A stretch of DNA of 13,617 nt, from assembly GCA_900770205.1 (NCBI GenBank), contig CAAGJV010000230.1, positions 1 to 13,617 on the forward strand, given 5' to 3'. The position numbers and the translations under genes were made by a program. Under the pieces are notes generated by a model. It made no database searches and was not told the DNA's origin. It saw only the letters and a list, made by a program, of their open reading frames with translations. Origin of the DNA: Desulfovibrionaceae bacterium (lineage in GTDB: Bacteria > Desulfobacterota > Desulfovibrionia > Desulfovibrionales > Desulfovibrionaceae). Shown here piece by piece: positions 1 through 6,821 of this stretch (position 1 is its first letter; each line of letters begins with the position of its first letter).

Positions 1-790
1 CATCAAGCAGCATGCGGTAGGCCGTGACCACATGATAGACATAGTGGGGGCCTTTCTTCCTTCCTTCTATTTTTAAGCTGCGGATATGCGGAATTTCGGC
101 AAGGGTTTTGACGAGAACATCTATGGAAAGATCCTGGCAGGAGAAGAAGCGGCCTTCCCGCCCTTTCTGCTTGTATATTCTGCGGCAGGGCTGAACACAG
201 CGGCCGCGCAGCCCGCTTTTGCCGCCAAGGTAGCTCGACCAGTAGCAACGCCCGGAAACACACCAGCAGAGGGCGCCGTGGATGAACATTTCAAAGTCCA
301 TGTTTTCAGGAGCTTTTTCATCCATCTCCCGTATTTCATCGATGCTGAGCTCCCGGGGAAGAACAATGCGCTGAACGCCCAGCTTCTGCACGGTGAGCAG
401 ATCCTGGGAGCAGGAGATATTGGAAAGCGTGGAGAGATGGAGCTCTCCTTCAAACCCGGCCTGCCTGGCGATATCGATGAGGCCTATGTCTTGAATAATA
501 AGCGCATGGGGCCTGGCATCACGCTGGAGCCTTTTGATAAGGCGGCCTGCTGCGGGGATGTCGTTTGCCTTGATGAGCGAGTTGAAGGCCACATACACGC
601 GCCGGCCGTGCTGATTGGCCAGGTCTACCATTCTGGCCAGTTCCGTGGTGCTGAAGTTTTCCGCTCCTGCACGGGCGGAGAAGTTTTTGAGGCCGAGATA
701 GGCGGCATCTGCTCCGGCGGCCATGCCGGCAAGGTAGCTCGACAGGTCGCCGGCAGGAGCAAGAAGTTCAGGCAGCGTATGGTTGTTCAT
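1..790 (-). CDS. U32 family protein (peptidase U32 / RNA- or quinone-hydroxylase superfamily), C-terminus off the left edge
   Basis: Translating the minus strand from the ATG at 790 gives 263 residues with no stop before base 1, so the C-terminus is missing. The N-terminus carries the U32 hallmark ELLAPAGD at 8-15, followed by GADAAYLGLKNFSAR (26-40). The family cysteine block FIHGALC..SGRC (169-182) and GRCVQPCR (196-203) follows, then the LKIEGR motif at 239-244. Cysteines 175, 182, 198 and 202 sit where this superfamily usually has its conserved cysteines. Known members include RlhA (23S rRNA), TrhP/YegQ (tRNA U34) and UbiU/UbiV, several of which bind Fe-S clusters. The name peptidase is historical for most members. 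The start lies 6 bases after the stop of the upstream activase gene, with AGGATATT just before the ATG, so the two are probably translated from one message. Which subfamily it belongs to cannot be decided without the C-terminal half. Confidence 0.93.
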   Translation of the reverse strand, partial: MNNHTLPELLAPAGDLSSYLAGMAAGADAAYLGLKNFSARAGAENFSTTELARMVDLANQHGRRVYVAFNSLIKANDIPAAGRLIKRLQRDARPHALIIQDIGLIDIARQAGFEGELHLSTLSNISCSQDLLTVQKLGVQRIVLPRELSIDEIREMDEKAPENMDFEMFIHGALCWCVSGRCYWSSYLGGKSGLRGRCVQPCRRIYKQKGREGRFFSCQDLSIDVLVKTLAEIPHIRSLKIEGRKKGPHYVYHVVTAYRMLLD

Positions 791-796
791 AATATC

Positions 797-3700
797 CTAT
801 GATGATGGAACGGCCTCTGCACACTGCTGTCTGGCCACGGCCATCATGAGTTTTATCCGGTTCATCTGGTTGACTTCGCTTGCGCCAGGGTCGTAATCCA
901 CGGCAACGATATTCGCTTCGGGGAAACGGCGCTTGAGTTCCTTGATGACTCCCTTTCCGGTAATGTGGTTAGGCAGGCAGCCGAAGGGCTGCATGCAGAG
1001 TATGTTCGATACGCGGCTATGGAGCAGTTCGATCATCTCTGCCGTGAGCAGCCAGCCTTCCCCGGCCTGCTGCCCAACGGAAACGACACCATCGAGCTGT
1101 TCCCGCAGCTTCCGGAACGGCAGAGGGGGAGAAAATCTTCTGCTCTGTTCCAGAATGAACCTGACGGGCAGCCGCAGCGTAAGAAGAACGCGCAGAAGAA
1201 TGCTGCTGACAATCGCCCGCTTCATACTGCCGTTATGGCTCTGCCAGCGATACACTTCATCATACAGGCCGTACAGAATAAAATCGGTGAAATCCGGCAT
1301 GACGGCTTCCCCGCCTTCTGCTTCGACAAGTCTGACGGCGTTATTGTTGGCGTCTGGATGATACTTTAAAAGGATTTCTCCTACAAGCCCTACTCTGGGC
1401 CTTCGGACACCTTCCTGCAACGGCAGGGAATCAAAGGCTTTCACGGCTTCTTTGATATGCCGGTAAGTACGCCGGAACGAACGATCCCTGATATCTTTTT
1501 CCAGAATGGATGCCCAGTGAGAGGCGAGAGCTTCGGCGCTGCCCGGAGTGAGTTCATACGGCCGGGTACGGTAGAGAAGGCTCATGAGGGTATCGCCGCA
1601 AATAAGCGCCTGTATACCGCAGAGCAGCATGCGCCCGGTAATGTGGAATCCGGGATTTTTTCCGAGCCCGGCAAGGTTGAACGAAAGAACGGGAATGTCT
1701 GTCAAGCCGCATTCTTTGAGGGCCTTATGAAGAAAGCCGATGTAGTTTGTCGCCCTGCAGCTGCCCCCTGTCTGGGAAAGGATGAGGGCTATGCGGCTTT
1801 TGTCGTATTTGCCGCTCCGGATGGCATGGAGCAGCTGGCCGATAACGGTGATGGCCGGGTAGCAGGCATCGTTGTTGACATGGCGCAGGCCTTCCTCCAG
1901 CGCTTTCGGGGAAACATGGGGAAGGACTTCGGCCTTGTAGCCGCAGGCATGGAGCATGGCGGGAAGGAACTGGAAGTGCAGGGGCGACATCTGCGGAATG
2001 AGAATGGTGTGGGTCTTTCTCATATCTTCCGTAAAGGCAGGAGGCTCCCACCCGCTTGATTCTTCTTCCGGCTGATAGCGTTCCAGCATGGCAGGAACCT
2101 CTTTCATTCTGAGAGGCTGCTGCTTTTCCTTCATGGCGGCAACAAGAGAACGTATCCGGATGCGGGCCGCACCAAGGTTTGTGCCTTCGTCGATTTTTAT
2201 CTGGGTGTAGATTTTGCCGGAGGAGGCGAGTATTTCCTCCACCTGATCGGCCGTGATGGCGTCCAGCCCGCACCCGAAGGAGATGAGCTGCACCAGCGAT
2301 ACCTGTTCCGACCGGGCGGCAAAGGCGGCCGCCCGGTAGAGCCTGGCATGGAAGGTCCATTGATCGACCACTCTCAGCCTGCCCGGATCGGGCGCAAGGT
2401 GAGCCACGGAATCTTCCGTAAGCACGGCCATGCCGGAGGAAGTGATGAGTTCGGCAATGCCATGATGGACTTCCGGATCGATATGGTACGGATGCGCAGC
2501 GAGGATGATTCCCATCTTTCCTGTTCTTTTCAGGAAATCAAGCACCTCTGCGCCCTTGCGCCTTATATCGTCCCTGAAGCGCTCCTGTTCTTCAAAGGCT
2601 TTCTCCAGAGCCTGTTTTATTTCTCCTGAGGAGATGCCGCGCATAAAGGAAAGCCTGGGCAGCTGTTCCAGGAGCCCTTCCTTGCCGGCGGGAAGGAACG
2701 GGCAGAAAAGCTCTACGTTTTCTTCTTGTATTTTTTCGATGTTGTTTTTCAGAAGTTCCGGATAGCCGCCGACAACGGGGCAGTTATAGCTGTTGTTCTG
2801 CGTGGGGAATTCTTTATGGCCCAGGGGAATGCACGGGTAGAAGATGCGTTTTACCCCCATGCGGATGAGTTCCATGATATGGCCGTGGCTGAGCTTTGCC
2901 GGATAGCATACGGTTTGCGAGGGGATGGTTGCCATGCCGGCAATGTACAGCTTTTTGGAAGAAGCGGGAGAGAGCTCCACCCGGAAGCCCAGCCTTGTGA
3001 ACAGGGTGAACCAGAAAGGGTAGTCTTCGTACATGTTCAGCACCCGCGGGATGCCTATGGTGCCGCGCGGAGCCTCGCTTTTTTCCAGGGGAGTATAGCT
3101 GAACAGCCTCTTATATTTTTCATCAAAAAGATTCGGCATGGATTCTGCGGATGCGCTTCTGGCGCTCCCGCGTTCGCAGCGGTTGCCCGAAATGAACCGG
3201 GAACCGTTGGCAAAACGGTTGATGGTAAGCTGGCAATGGTTGGAACACCCTCTGCACCTGGTAATGCTCCTTTCCGTATGGAAGGCCGCCAGCTCTTCCC
3301 GTGAAAGAATGGTGGATCCAGATGGAGAGGCGTGTTCCCTGGCCAGAAGCGCGGCGCCGAAGGCCCCCATAAGCCCGGCGATATCCAGCCTGAGCACCTC
3401 TTTCCCGAGGTGGAGTTCCAGGGCGCGAAGCAGGGCATCGTTTTTGAACGAGCCTCCTTGAGCGATGACATGGTTCCCAAGGTCTTCCGGGCCGGAGATT
3501 TTCATAACCTTGTAAAGAGCATTCTTTATCACGGAGTAGGAAAGGCCGGCGGCAATATCGCCGATGCTTCGCCCTTCCTTCTGTGCCTGCTTGACGCGGG
3601 AATTCATGAACACCGTGCACCGGGTTCCGAGGTCGACAGGGTGACTGGCGTGAAGCGCTTCGTCAACAAAGTAAGGAAGATCCATGCCGAGCGACCTGGC

Positions 3701-5131
3701 AAAGGTTTCGATAAAGGAACCGCACCCGGCAGAGCAGGCTTCGTTGAGCTGTATCCTGTCTATCATGCCGTTTTTGACATGAAGGCATTTGATATCCTGC
3801 CCGCCGATATCGAGAACAAAGGAAACTTCCGGCAGGAAGAACTGTGCAGCCTTGAAATGGGCTATGGTTTCCACTTCGTCTATGTCGGCATGAAGGCCTG
3901 CCTTGAGAAGCCCGCCGCCGTACCCGGTAACGCCGGCGGAGGCTATCTTCACATGGGGCGGAAGCATCGCGTATATTTCGGAAAGCACCGACACGGCCGT
4001 ATCAAGAGGCGTTCCCTGGCTTGGGGCATAGGATTCATGAAGGATACGGCACTGAGAGTCTAAAAGGACAGACTTGATTGTGGTCGATCCGGCATCGATG
4101 CCGAGATAGACCTGAGCATCCCTGCAGGAAGAGAGGGACTCCATACCTGCGCGCTCGGCCTTGCATCTCGCGTGCCGCTGCCGGAAGAGGGCAAGCTCTT
4201 CTTCACTGGCAAAAAGGGGCGGCAGCGAGGATATTTTCGACAGATGGGAGGAATCTGTCAGTTTTTCAGCAAGGGCAGACAGTTCACCGGCTGTCCATAC
4301 ACGCTCTCCAACCTGCTGCGTATGGCCGTATGGGCTCTGCTGAGAAACGGATTTCATCGCTGCTCCCATGGCAACGAAGTATTCGGCATTTTCTGGGAAA
4401 ACGGCGTTTTCGGGAGAAAGCGCCAGGGTTTGTACAAAGCGCTGGCGCAGGCAGCCAAGAAAGGAAAGAGGGCCGCCGAGGAACGCCACCTTGCCTTCAA
4501 TGGGCCGCCCGCAGGCAAGGCCGCTCACGGCCTGTTCCACAACGGCCTGAAAGATGGATGCGGCAATATCTTCCCTGGCGCAGCCTTCGTTGAGCAGGGG
4601 GAGTATGTCTGTTTTGGCGAAAACGCCGCAGCGCGAGGCTATGGGGTAGATGGTGCGGCTGCGGGAAGAGAGCTCATCGAGCCCCGCGGCATCGGTATGG
4701 AGGAAGGCTGCCATCTGATCGATGAAGGCGCCCGTTCCTCCGGCGCATGTTTCATTCATGCGCTGTTCCACGCCGCCAGTGAGGAAGGTTATTTTTGCGT
4801 CTTCCCCGCCGAGTTCTATGGTGACATCAACATCGGGAATAAAGTGGCGGATGCTTTCGGTGGAGGCGATGACTTCCTGAACAAAAGGAATGCCCAGCTC
4901 TTCCGAAAGGGCAAGCGCACCGGAACCTGTGCAGGCAAGGGTGAACTGACAGGAAGAATAATCGCTTTTCAGCGCTTCGCGAAGAAGATGCGCCACCGTT
5001 GCCCGGACATCGGCCCTATGGCGCTGATACCGTGCATGGAGGACATGGAAGAAGGGATCGAGAATAACGAGCTTCACGGTGGTGGAGCCGATATCAAGAC
5101 CAATGTGGTTCGAGGCCGACCTTGTACTCAT
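797..5131 (-). CDS. Giant acyl-CoA dehydratase activase-related protein: two BadF/HgdC-type ATPase domains fused to DUF2229 and dehydratase-like domains
   Basis: 1444 residues, predicted cytoplasmic. Two ASKHA-fold ATPase domains lie in tandem. The first (about 9-262) has GLDIGSTTVK at 11-20, ELGGEDAK at 106-113, NETCAGGTG at 126-134 and ASRCGVF at 165-171. The second (about 341-600) has GIDAGSTTIK at 344-353, DIGGQDIK at 441-448, NEACSAGCG at 463-471 and GTRCTVF at 502-508. In known activases such as HgdC, two such cysteines per subunit hold a [4Fe-4S] cluster between two subunits; here both halves are in one chain. A linker CxxCxxxC plus a later Cys (626, 629, 633, 652) could hold another cluster. 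From about 692 comes the DUF2229 region (IGIPRVLNMYEDYPFW), and the last 400 or so residues resemble the HgdB/double-cubane fold. The family is predicted to couple ATP hydrolysis to low-potential electron transfer; its substrate is unknown. The ATG at 5131 is preferred over a TTG at 5191 because AGGGTG lies 6 bases before it and homology begins there. Confidence 0.93.
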   Translation of the reverse strand: MSTRSASNHIGLDIGSTTVKLVILDPFFHVLHARYQRHRADVRATVAHLLREALKSDYSSCQFTLACTGSGALALSEELGIPFVQEVIASTESIRHFIPDVDVTIELGGEDAKITFLTGGVEQRMNETCAGGTGAFIDQMAAFLHTDAAGLDELSSRSRTIYPIASRCGVFAKTDILPLLNEGCAREDIAASIFQAVVEQAVSGLACGRPIEGKVAFLGGPLSFLGCLRQRFVQTLALSPENAVFPENAEYFVAMGAAMKSVSQQSPYGHTQQVGERVWTAGELSALAEKLTDSSHLSKISSLPPLFASEEELALFRQRHARCKAERAGMESLSSCRDAQVYLGIDAGSTTIKSVLLDSQCRILHESYAPSQGTPLDTAVSVLSEIYAMLPPHVKIASAGVTGYGGGLLKAGLHADIDEVETIAHFKAAQFFLPEVSFVLDIGGQDIKCLHVKNGMIDRIQLNEACSAGCGSFIETFARSLGMDLPYFVDEALHASHPVDLGTRCTVFMNSRVKQAQKEGRSIGDIAAGLSYSVIKNALYKVMKISGPEDLGNHVIAQGGSFKNDALLRALELHLGKEVLRLDIAGLMGAFGAALLAREHASPSGSTILSREELAAFHTERSITRCRGCSNHCQLTINRFANGSRFISGNRCERGSARSASAESMPNLFDEKYKRLFSYTPLEKSEAPRGTIGIPRVLNMYEDYPFWFTLFTRLGFRVELSPASSKKLYIAGMATIPSQTVCYPAKLSHGHIMELIRMGVKRIFYPCIPLGHKEFPTQNNSYNCPVVGGYPELLKNNIEKIQEENVELFCPFLPAGKEGLLEQLPRLSFMRGISSGEIKQALEKAFEEQERFRDDIRRKGAEVLDFLKRTGKMGIILAAHPYHIDPEVHHGIAELITSSGMAVLTEDSVAHLAPDPGRLRVVDQWTFHARLYRAAAFAARSEQVSLVQLISFGCGLDAITADQVEEILASSGKIYTQIKIDEGTNLGAARIRIRSLVAAMKEKQQPLRMKEVPAMLERYQPEEESSGWEPPAFTEDMRKTHTILIPQMSPLHFQFLPAMLHACGYKAEVLPHVSPKALEEGLRHVNNDACYPAITVIGQLLHAIRSGKYDKSRIALILSQTGGSCRATNYIGFLHKALKECGLTDIPVLSFNLAGLGKNPGFHITGRMLLCGIQALICGDTLMSLLYRTRPYELTPGSAEALASHWASILEKDIRDRSFRRTYRHIKEAVKAFDSLPLQEGVRRPRVGLVGEILLKYHPDANNNAVRLVEAEGGEAVMPDFTDFILYGLYDEVYRWQSHNGSMKRAIVSSILLRVLLTLRLPVRFILEQSRRFSPPLPFRKLREQLDGVVSVGQQAGEGWLLTAEMIELLHSRVSNILCMQPFGCLPNHITGKGVIKELKRRFPEANIVAVDYDPGASEVNQMNRIKLMMAVARQQCAEAVPSS

Positions 5132-5137
5132 ACAAGA

Positions 5138-5143
5138 CACCCT
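5138..5143 (-). promoter_or_regulatory. Ribosome binding site that fixes the activase start
   Basis: On the minus strand AGGGTG lies 6 bases before the ATG at 5131. The open frame continues 20 codons further upstream to a TTG at 5191. The encoded extension does not look like part of the ATPase fold, and the family motif begins only about ten residues after the ATG. This site therefore supports the shorter 1444-residue protein. Confidence 0.6.
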
Positions 5144-5199
5144 GAGGGAATCGAACAGCTCCTTTTTACCGCATGGCGGAAAAGAATTCAAGAGGTTCT

Positions 5200-5916
5200 T
5201 TATTCACCAATGCCAAGCGCTTCCAGAGCAAGGCGGGCGGCTTCCTGTTCGGCGCGCTTAAGGCTTCCTCCCTGCGCGGAAAAGGTTCTCCCATCGGAAA
5301 GTTCAAGCTGCACCTGAAAAGTCTTTGCGTGTTCCGGCCCTGTGCTTGTTACCGGCCTGTAGACGGGAAGCGTATGCAAAACGGCCTGTGTGGCCTCCTG
5401 GAGCCGTGTTTTGTAGTCTTTTGTTTTCTGTTCCGTGCTCAGGGAAGGCCAGCGGCCGGCATACAGCCGGTGGATCAGCACCGAGGCTTGATCGATCCCG
5501 CCATCGAGATAAACGGCGCCGAGAACGGCTTCCATGGCGTCGGCAATGAGCGCGGGGCGTTCGCGCCCTCCCTGGGATTCTTCGCCTCTGCCCATGAGCA
5601 TGGCTTCCCCCAGATGAAGGGAACGGGCGAGTTCCGCCAGCTTTCCTTCGCTCACCATGCGGGAGCGCAGGTGCGTCATCGCGCCTTCTCTTTCCGTGGG
5701 AAAACGCCTGTATATTTCGTGGGAGATTATCACTTCAAGCACGGCATCTCCCAGAAATTCCAGGCGCTCATTATGGATGGTGTGGTGTTCATTGGCCCAG
5801 GAGCTATGAGTCAGCGCCGTGATAAGCAGGGATATGTTTTGAAAGCGGTACTGAAGACGATGTTCAAGGTCTGAAAATTTTTTCTGCGTATCGGGGGAAA
5901 AGTAGTTTTTGTCCAT
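5200..5916 (-). CDS. rnc: Ribonuclease III
   Basis: 238 residues, close to the usual length of about 226. It cleaves double-stranded RNA in rRNA precursors and in structured mRNAs, acting as a cytoplasmic homodimer with Mg2+. The catalytic domain contains the signature NERLEFLGDAVLEV at 49-62. E53 and D57 there, with D126 and E129 in ADAMEAVLG (125-133), match the four metal-binding acids of E. coli RNase III. The C-terminal dsRNA-binding domain spans about 166-236 (DYKTRLQEATQA followed by the KRAEQEAARLALEAL helix). The frame extends upstream to 5982, but the ATG at 5916 is the likely start because AAGGAG sits 7 bases before it and the protein then begins where other RNase IIIs do. It is the first gene of the minus-strand cluster, 68 bases ahead of the activase gene, with no convincing terminator between them. 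In many bacteria rnc neighbours era, recO or acpP; that is not the case on the downstream side here. Confidence 0.97.
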   Translation of the reverse strand: MDKNYFSPDTQKKFSDLEHRLQYRFQNISLLITALTHSSWANEHHTIHNERLEFLGDAVLEVIISHEIYRRFPTEREGAMTHLRSRMVSEGKLAELARSLHLGEAMLMGRGEESQGGRERPALIADAMEAVLGAVYLDGGIDQASVLIHRLYAGRWPSLSTEQKTKDYKTRLQEATQAVLHTLPVYRPVTSTGPEHAKTFQVQLELSDGRTFSAQGGSLKRAEQEAARLALEALGIGE

Positions 5917-5923
5917 GGCGAAA

Positions 5924-5929
5924 CTCCTT
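5924..5929 (-). promoter_or_regulatory. Ribosome binding site deciding the rnc start
   Basis: AAGGAG on the minus strand, 7 bases before the ATG at 5916. It argues against the longer 260-residue reading that starts at 5982, whose first 22 residues would run through the divergent promoter region. Confidence 0.7.
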
Positions 5930-5935
5930 GCCTGA

Positions 5936-5964
5936 AAAATAGGCATGAGGAGGGGAATTGGCAA
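5936..5964 (-). promoter_or_regulatory. Candidate sigma-70 promoter for the rnc-activase-U32 cluster
   Basis: On the minus strand TTGCCA (5959-5964) and TATTTT (5936-5941) are separated by exactly 17 bases. The predicted RNA start near 5929 would give a leader of only about 14 bases, with the ribosome binding site at its very 5' end. That is tight, so this is a candidate only. Confidence 0.35.
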
Positions 5965-5975
5965 TAGCCTGCGGC

Positions 5976-6004
5976 TTGACAATGAGGCACGGACTATCTA
6001 CTTA
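5976..6004 (+). promoter_or_regulatory. Candidate promoter for the 108-residue protein gene
   Basis: A perfect -35 box TTGACA at 5976-5981 is followed after 17 bases by TACTTA (5999-6004), a weak -10. TATCTA at 5995-6000 is closer to consensus but only 13 bases away. The -35 box is convincing; the exact -10 is not. The site lies 12 bases from the divergent rnc promoter candidate, so the two transcription units may compete for polymerase. Confidence 0.35.
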
Positions 6005-6032
6005 TGCACAAATATCTTGAAGGAGTTTCATT

Positions 6033-6359
6033 ATGGCTTATGATATCCGGCTTGTAAAAATCGTCACCGGCGAGCTTGTCATCGGCAAGTTCGATGCCGA
6101 AAACAATGCGCTGACCGATGTTGCCATTATGCAGACGGTTCCCACCCAGCAGGGCGTTCAGCTCATGATATTGCCGTACGGCTATCCTTTCGATCAGGAT
6201 TTCAACGGGCGCATAGAAGGAAAGCACTTCCTTTTTGAATATTCCCATACGCCTCAGGATGTGCAGGACAAGTATCTGGAAGCCTGCTCCAACCTGTCGC
6301 TTTCTTCCGGCGGGCTCAACCCCAACCCCCAGCCCGGCGGATCGGGCCTTATTCTTTAG
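6033..6359 (+). CDS. Conserved small protein of unknown function, possibly Sm-like
   Basis: 108 residues, no signal peptide or membrane segment, so probably cytoplasmic. The start is well supported: AAGGAG lies 9 bases before the ATG. The body (about 4-88) alternates short hydrophobic strands with turns, beginning IRLVKIVTGELVIGKFD (5-21) and including PTQQGVQLMILPYGYPF. This TGE-x-V-x-G opening followed by strands is reminiscent of Sm/LSm-type small beta barrels, but that is an inference from pattern, not a recognised domain. The tail (about 91-108) is low complexity, rich in Gly, Pro, Asn and Ser, and probably disordered. The gene is monocistronic: its own promoter candidate lies upstream and a strong hairpin begins 18 bases after the stop. 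It diverges from rnc. No function is assigned. Confidence 0.85.
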   Translation: MAYDIRLVKIVTGELVIGKFDAENNALTDVAIMQTVPTQQGVQLMILPYGYPFDQDFNGRIEGKHFLFEYSHTPQDVQDKYLEACSNLSLSSGGLNPNPQPGGSGLIL

Positions 6360-6377
6360 AATAAGAGGCACATATAT

Positions 6378-6412
6378 CAGAAGGGCGCGAAGAAATCCGC
6401 GCCTTTCTGGTT
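6378..6412 (+). terminator. Intrinsic terminator after the 108-residue protein gene
   Basis: A 12-base stem (6378-6389 with 6398-6409, one G-U pair, the rest Watson-Crick) closes an 8-base loop, followed by GTTTAAG. The lower stem is A/U-rich towards the outside and GCGCG at the loop. The T-tract is short, so termination may be incomplete. Confidence 0.7.
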
Positions 6413-6436
6413 TAAGCTTCACGTGCACGCTTATAA

Positions 6437-6619
6437 GGCGCTTCTGTTTTCACTGATTTTGAAAGCTGTTCAGACAGCGGCAAACTCCATAACTTTTCTG
6501 AGATAATGGTCATGTTTCTTTACGGGAGATTGGAGGAGCAGCGGCATGGATTACCATTCAGGAACGTTGTTGCCGCTATCGTGATTTTGCCATGGGAGGG
6601 GGAGTATCGATACATTGAC
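6437..6619 (+). pseudogene. Decayed N-terminal fragment of an ISAs1-type transposase (tentative)
   Basis: No intact gene lies here, but two overlapping frames together resemble the start of ISAs1-family (H-repeat) transposases. Frame one (6446-6517) reads VFTDFESCSDSGKLHNFSEI and then MVMF. The family pattern here is F, D, a short gap, then GK-x-x-H-x-x-x-[ED]-I-[LM]. After a one-base backward slip at 6517, frame two (6517-6615) reads SLREIGGAAAWITIQ and continues to GGGVSIH. The family has (S/C)GAE-x-W-x-x-I here and later G-[IV]-x-x-HD. The Asp of that HD appears only after a further one-base shift (GAC at 6617). The spacing from SEI to the Trp equals that of the family once the shift is allowed. 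No catalytic DDE region, C-terminus or terminal inverted repeats are visible, so this would be an old remnant. It was read by eye against remembered sequences, and chance resemblance is possible. Confidence 0.4.
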
Positions 6620-6642
6620 GGAGGGAAACAACCGTATTATGC
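6615..6642 (+). promoter_or_regulatory. Weak candidate promoter upstream of mqo
   Basis: TTGACG (6615-6620) is followed by TTATGC at 6637-6642 (16-base spacer) or TATTAT at 6635-6640 (14-base spacer). It is the best -35/-10 pair I can see in the 400 bases before mqo, but neither spacing and box combination is good. A start here would give an mRNA leader of about 170 bases containing the short leader ORF. Confidence 0.25.
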
Positions 6643-6719
6643 CTAGTCAGGCCAGCTCAGATGTCCCCTTCCTTCGTTGGACGGGGGAAAAAGGCTGGTA
6701 TTGATATTTTTCTCACAAA

Positions 6720-6821
6720 ATGAGCGCGGCCATCGCCGGCGGCAGAATGGCCTCAGCGATGACCGTAGAAGTGGAAAAATTGAAATCAGAAAAACTCTCT
6801 GAAAGTGAATGGTCGATATGA
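6720..6821 (+). CDS. Possible 33-residue leader ORF overlapping the mqo start (tentative)
   Basis: ATG at 6720 opens a 33-residue frame (begins MSAAIAGGRMASAMTVEVEK, ends ESEWSI). Its TGA (6819-6821) overlaps the ATG of mqo at 6818 in an ATGA, the arrangement typical of translational coupling. There is no clear ribosome binding site before 6720, no match I recognise, and the frame is short enough to be chance. If translated, it would matter mainly for how ribosomes reach mqo, which itself lacks a good Shine-Dalgarno sequence. Confidence 0.25.
   Translation: MSAAIAGGRMASAMTVEVEKLKSEKLSESEWSI

Noticed and set aside
86..802. 238-codon plus-strand open frame
   Set aside because: It is antisense to the U32 gene, whose minus-strand frame carries ELLAPAGD and the full cysteine block; the plus frame has no recognisable motif.
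5132..5191. 20-residue N-terminal extension of the activase from a TTG
   Set aside because: No ribosome binding site matched to the TTG, no family similarity, and a good site before the ATG at 5131.
5132..5199. Possible terminator between rnc and the activase gene (CCGC-CAT-GCGG followed by TAAAAAGG)
   Set aside because: A 4-base stem followed by A residues rather than T on the transcribed strand is not an intrinsic terminator.
4172..5317. 381-codon plus-strand open frame
   Set aside because: It mirrors the first ATPase domain of the activase and crosses into rnc; Gly/Ala/Arg-rich shadow product with no domain.
5173..5874. 233-codon plus-strand frame
   Set aside because: Antisense to rnc, which has all four catalytic acids and the dsRNA-binding domain.
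6546..6584. 12-residue ORF with a strong GGAGGAG upstream
   Set aside because: Too short, inside the proposed transposase relic, and of no recognisable kind.
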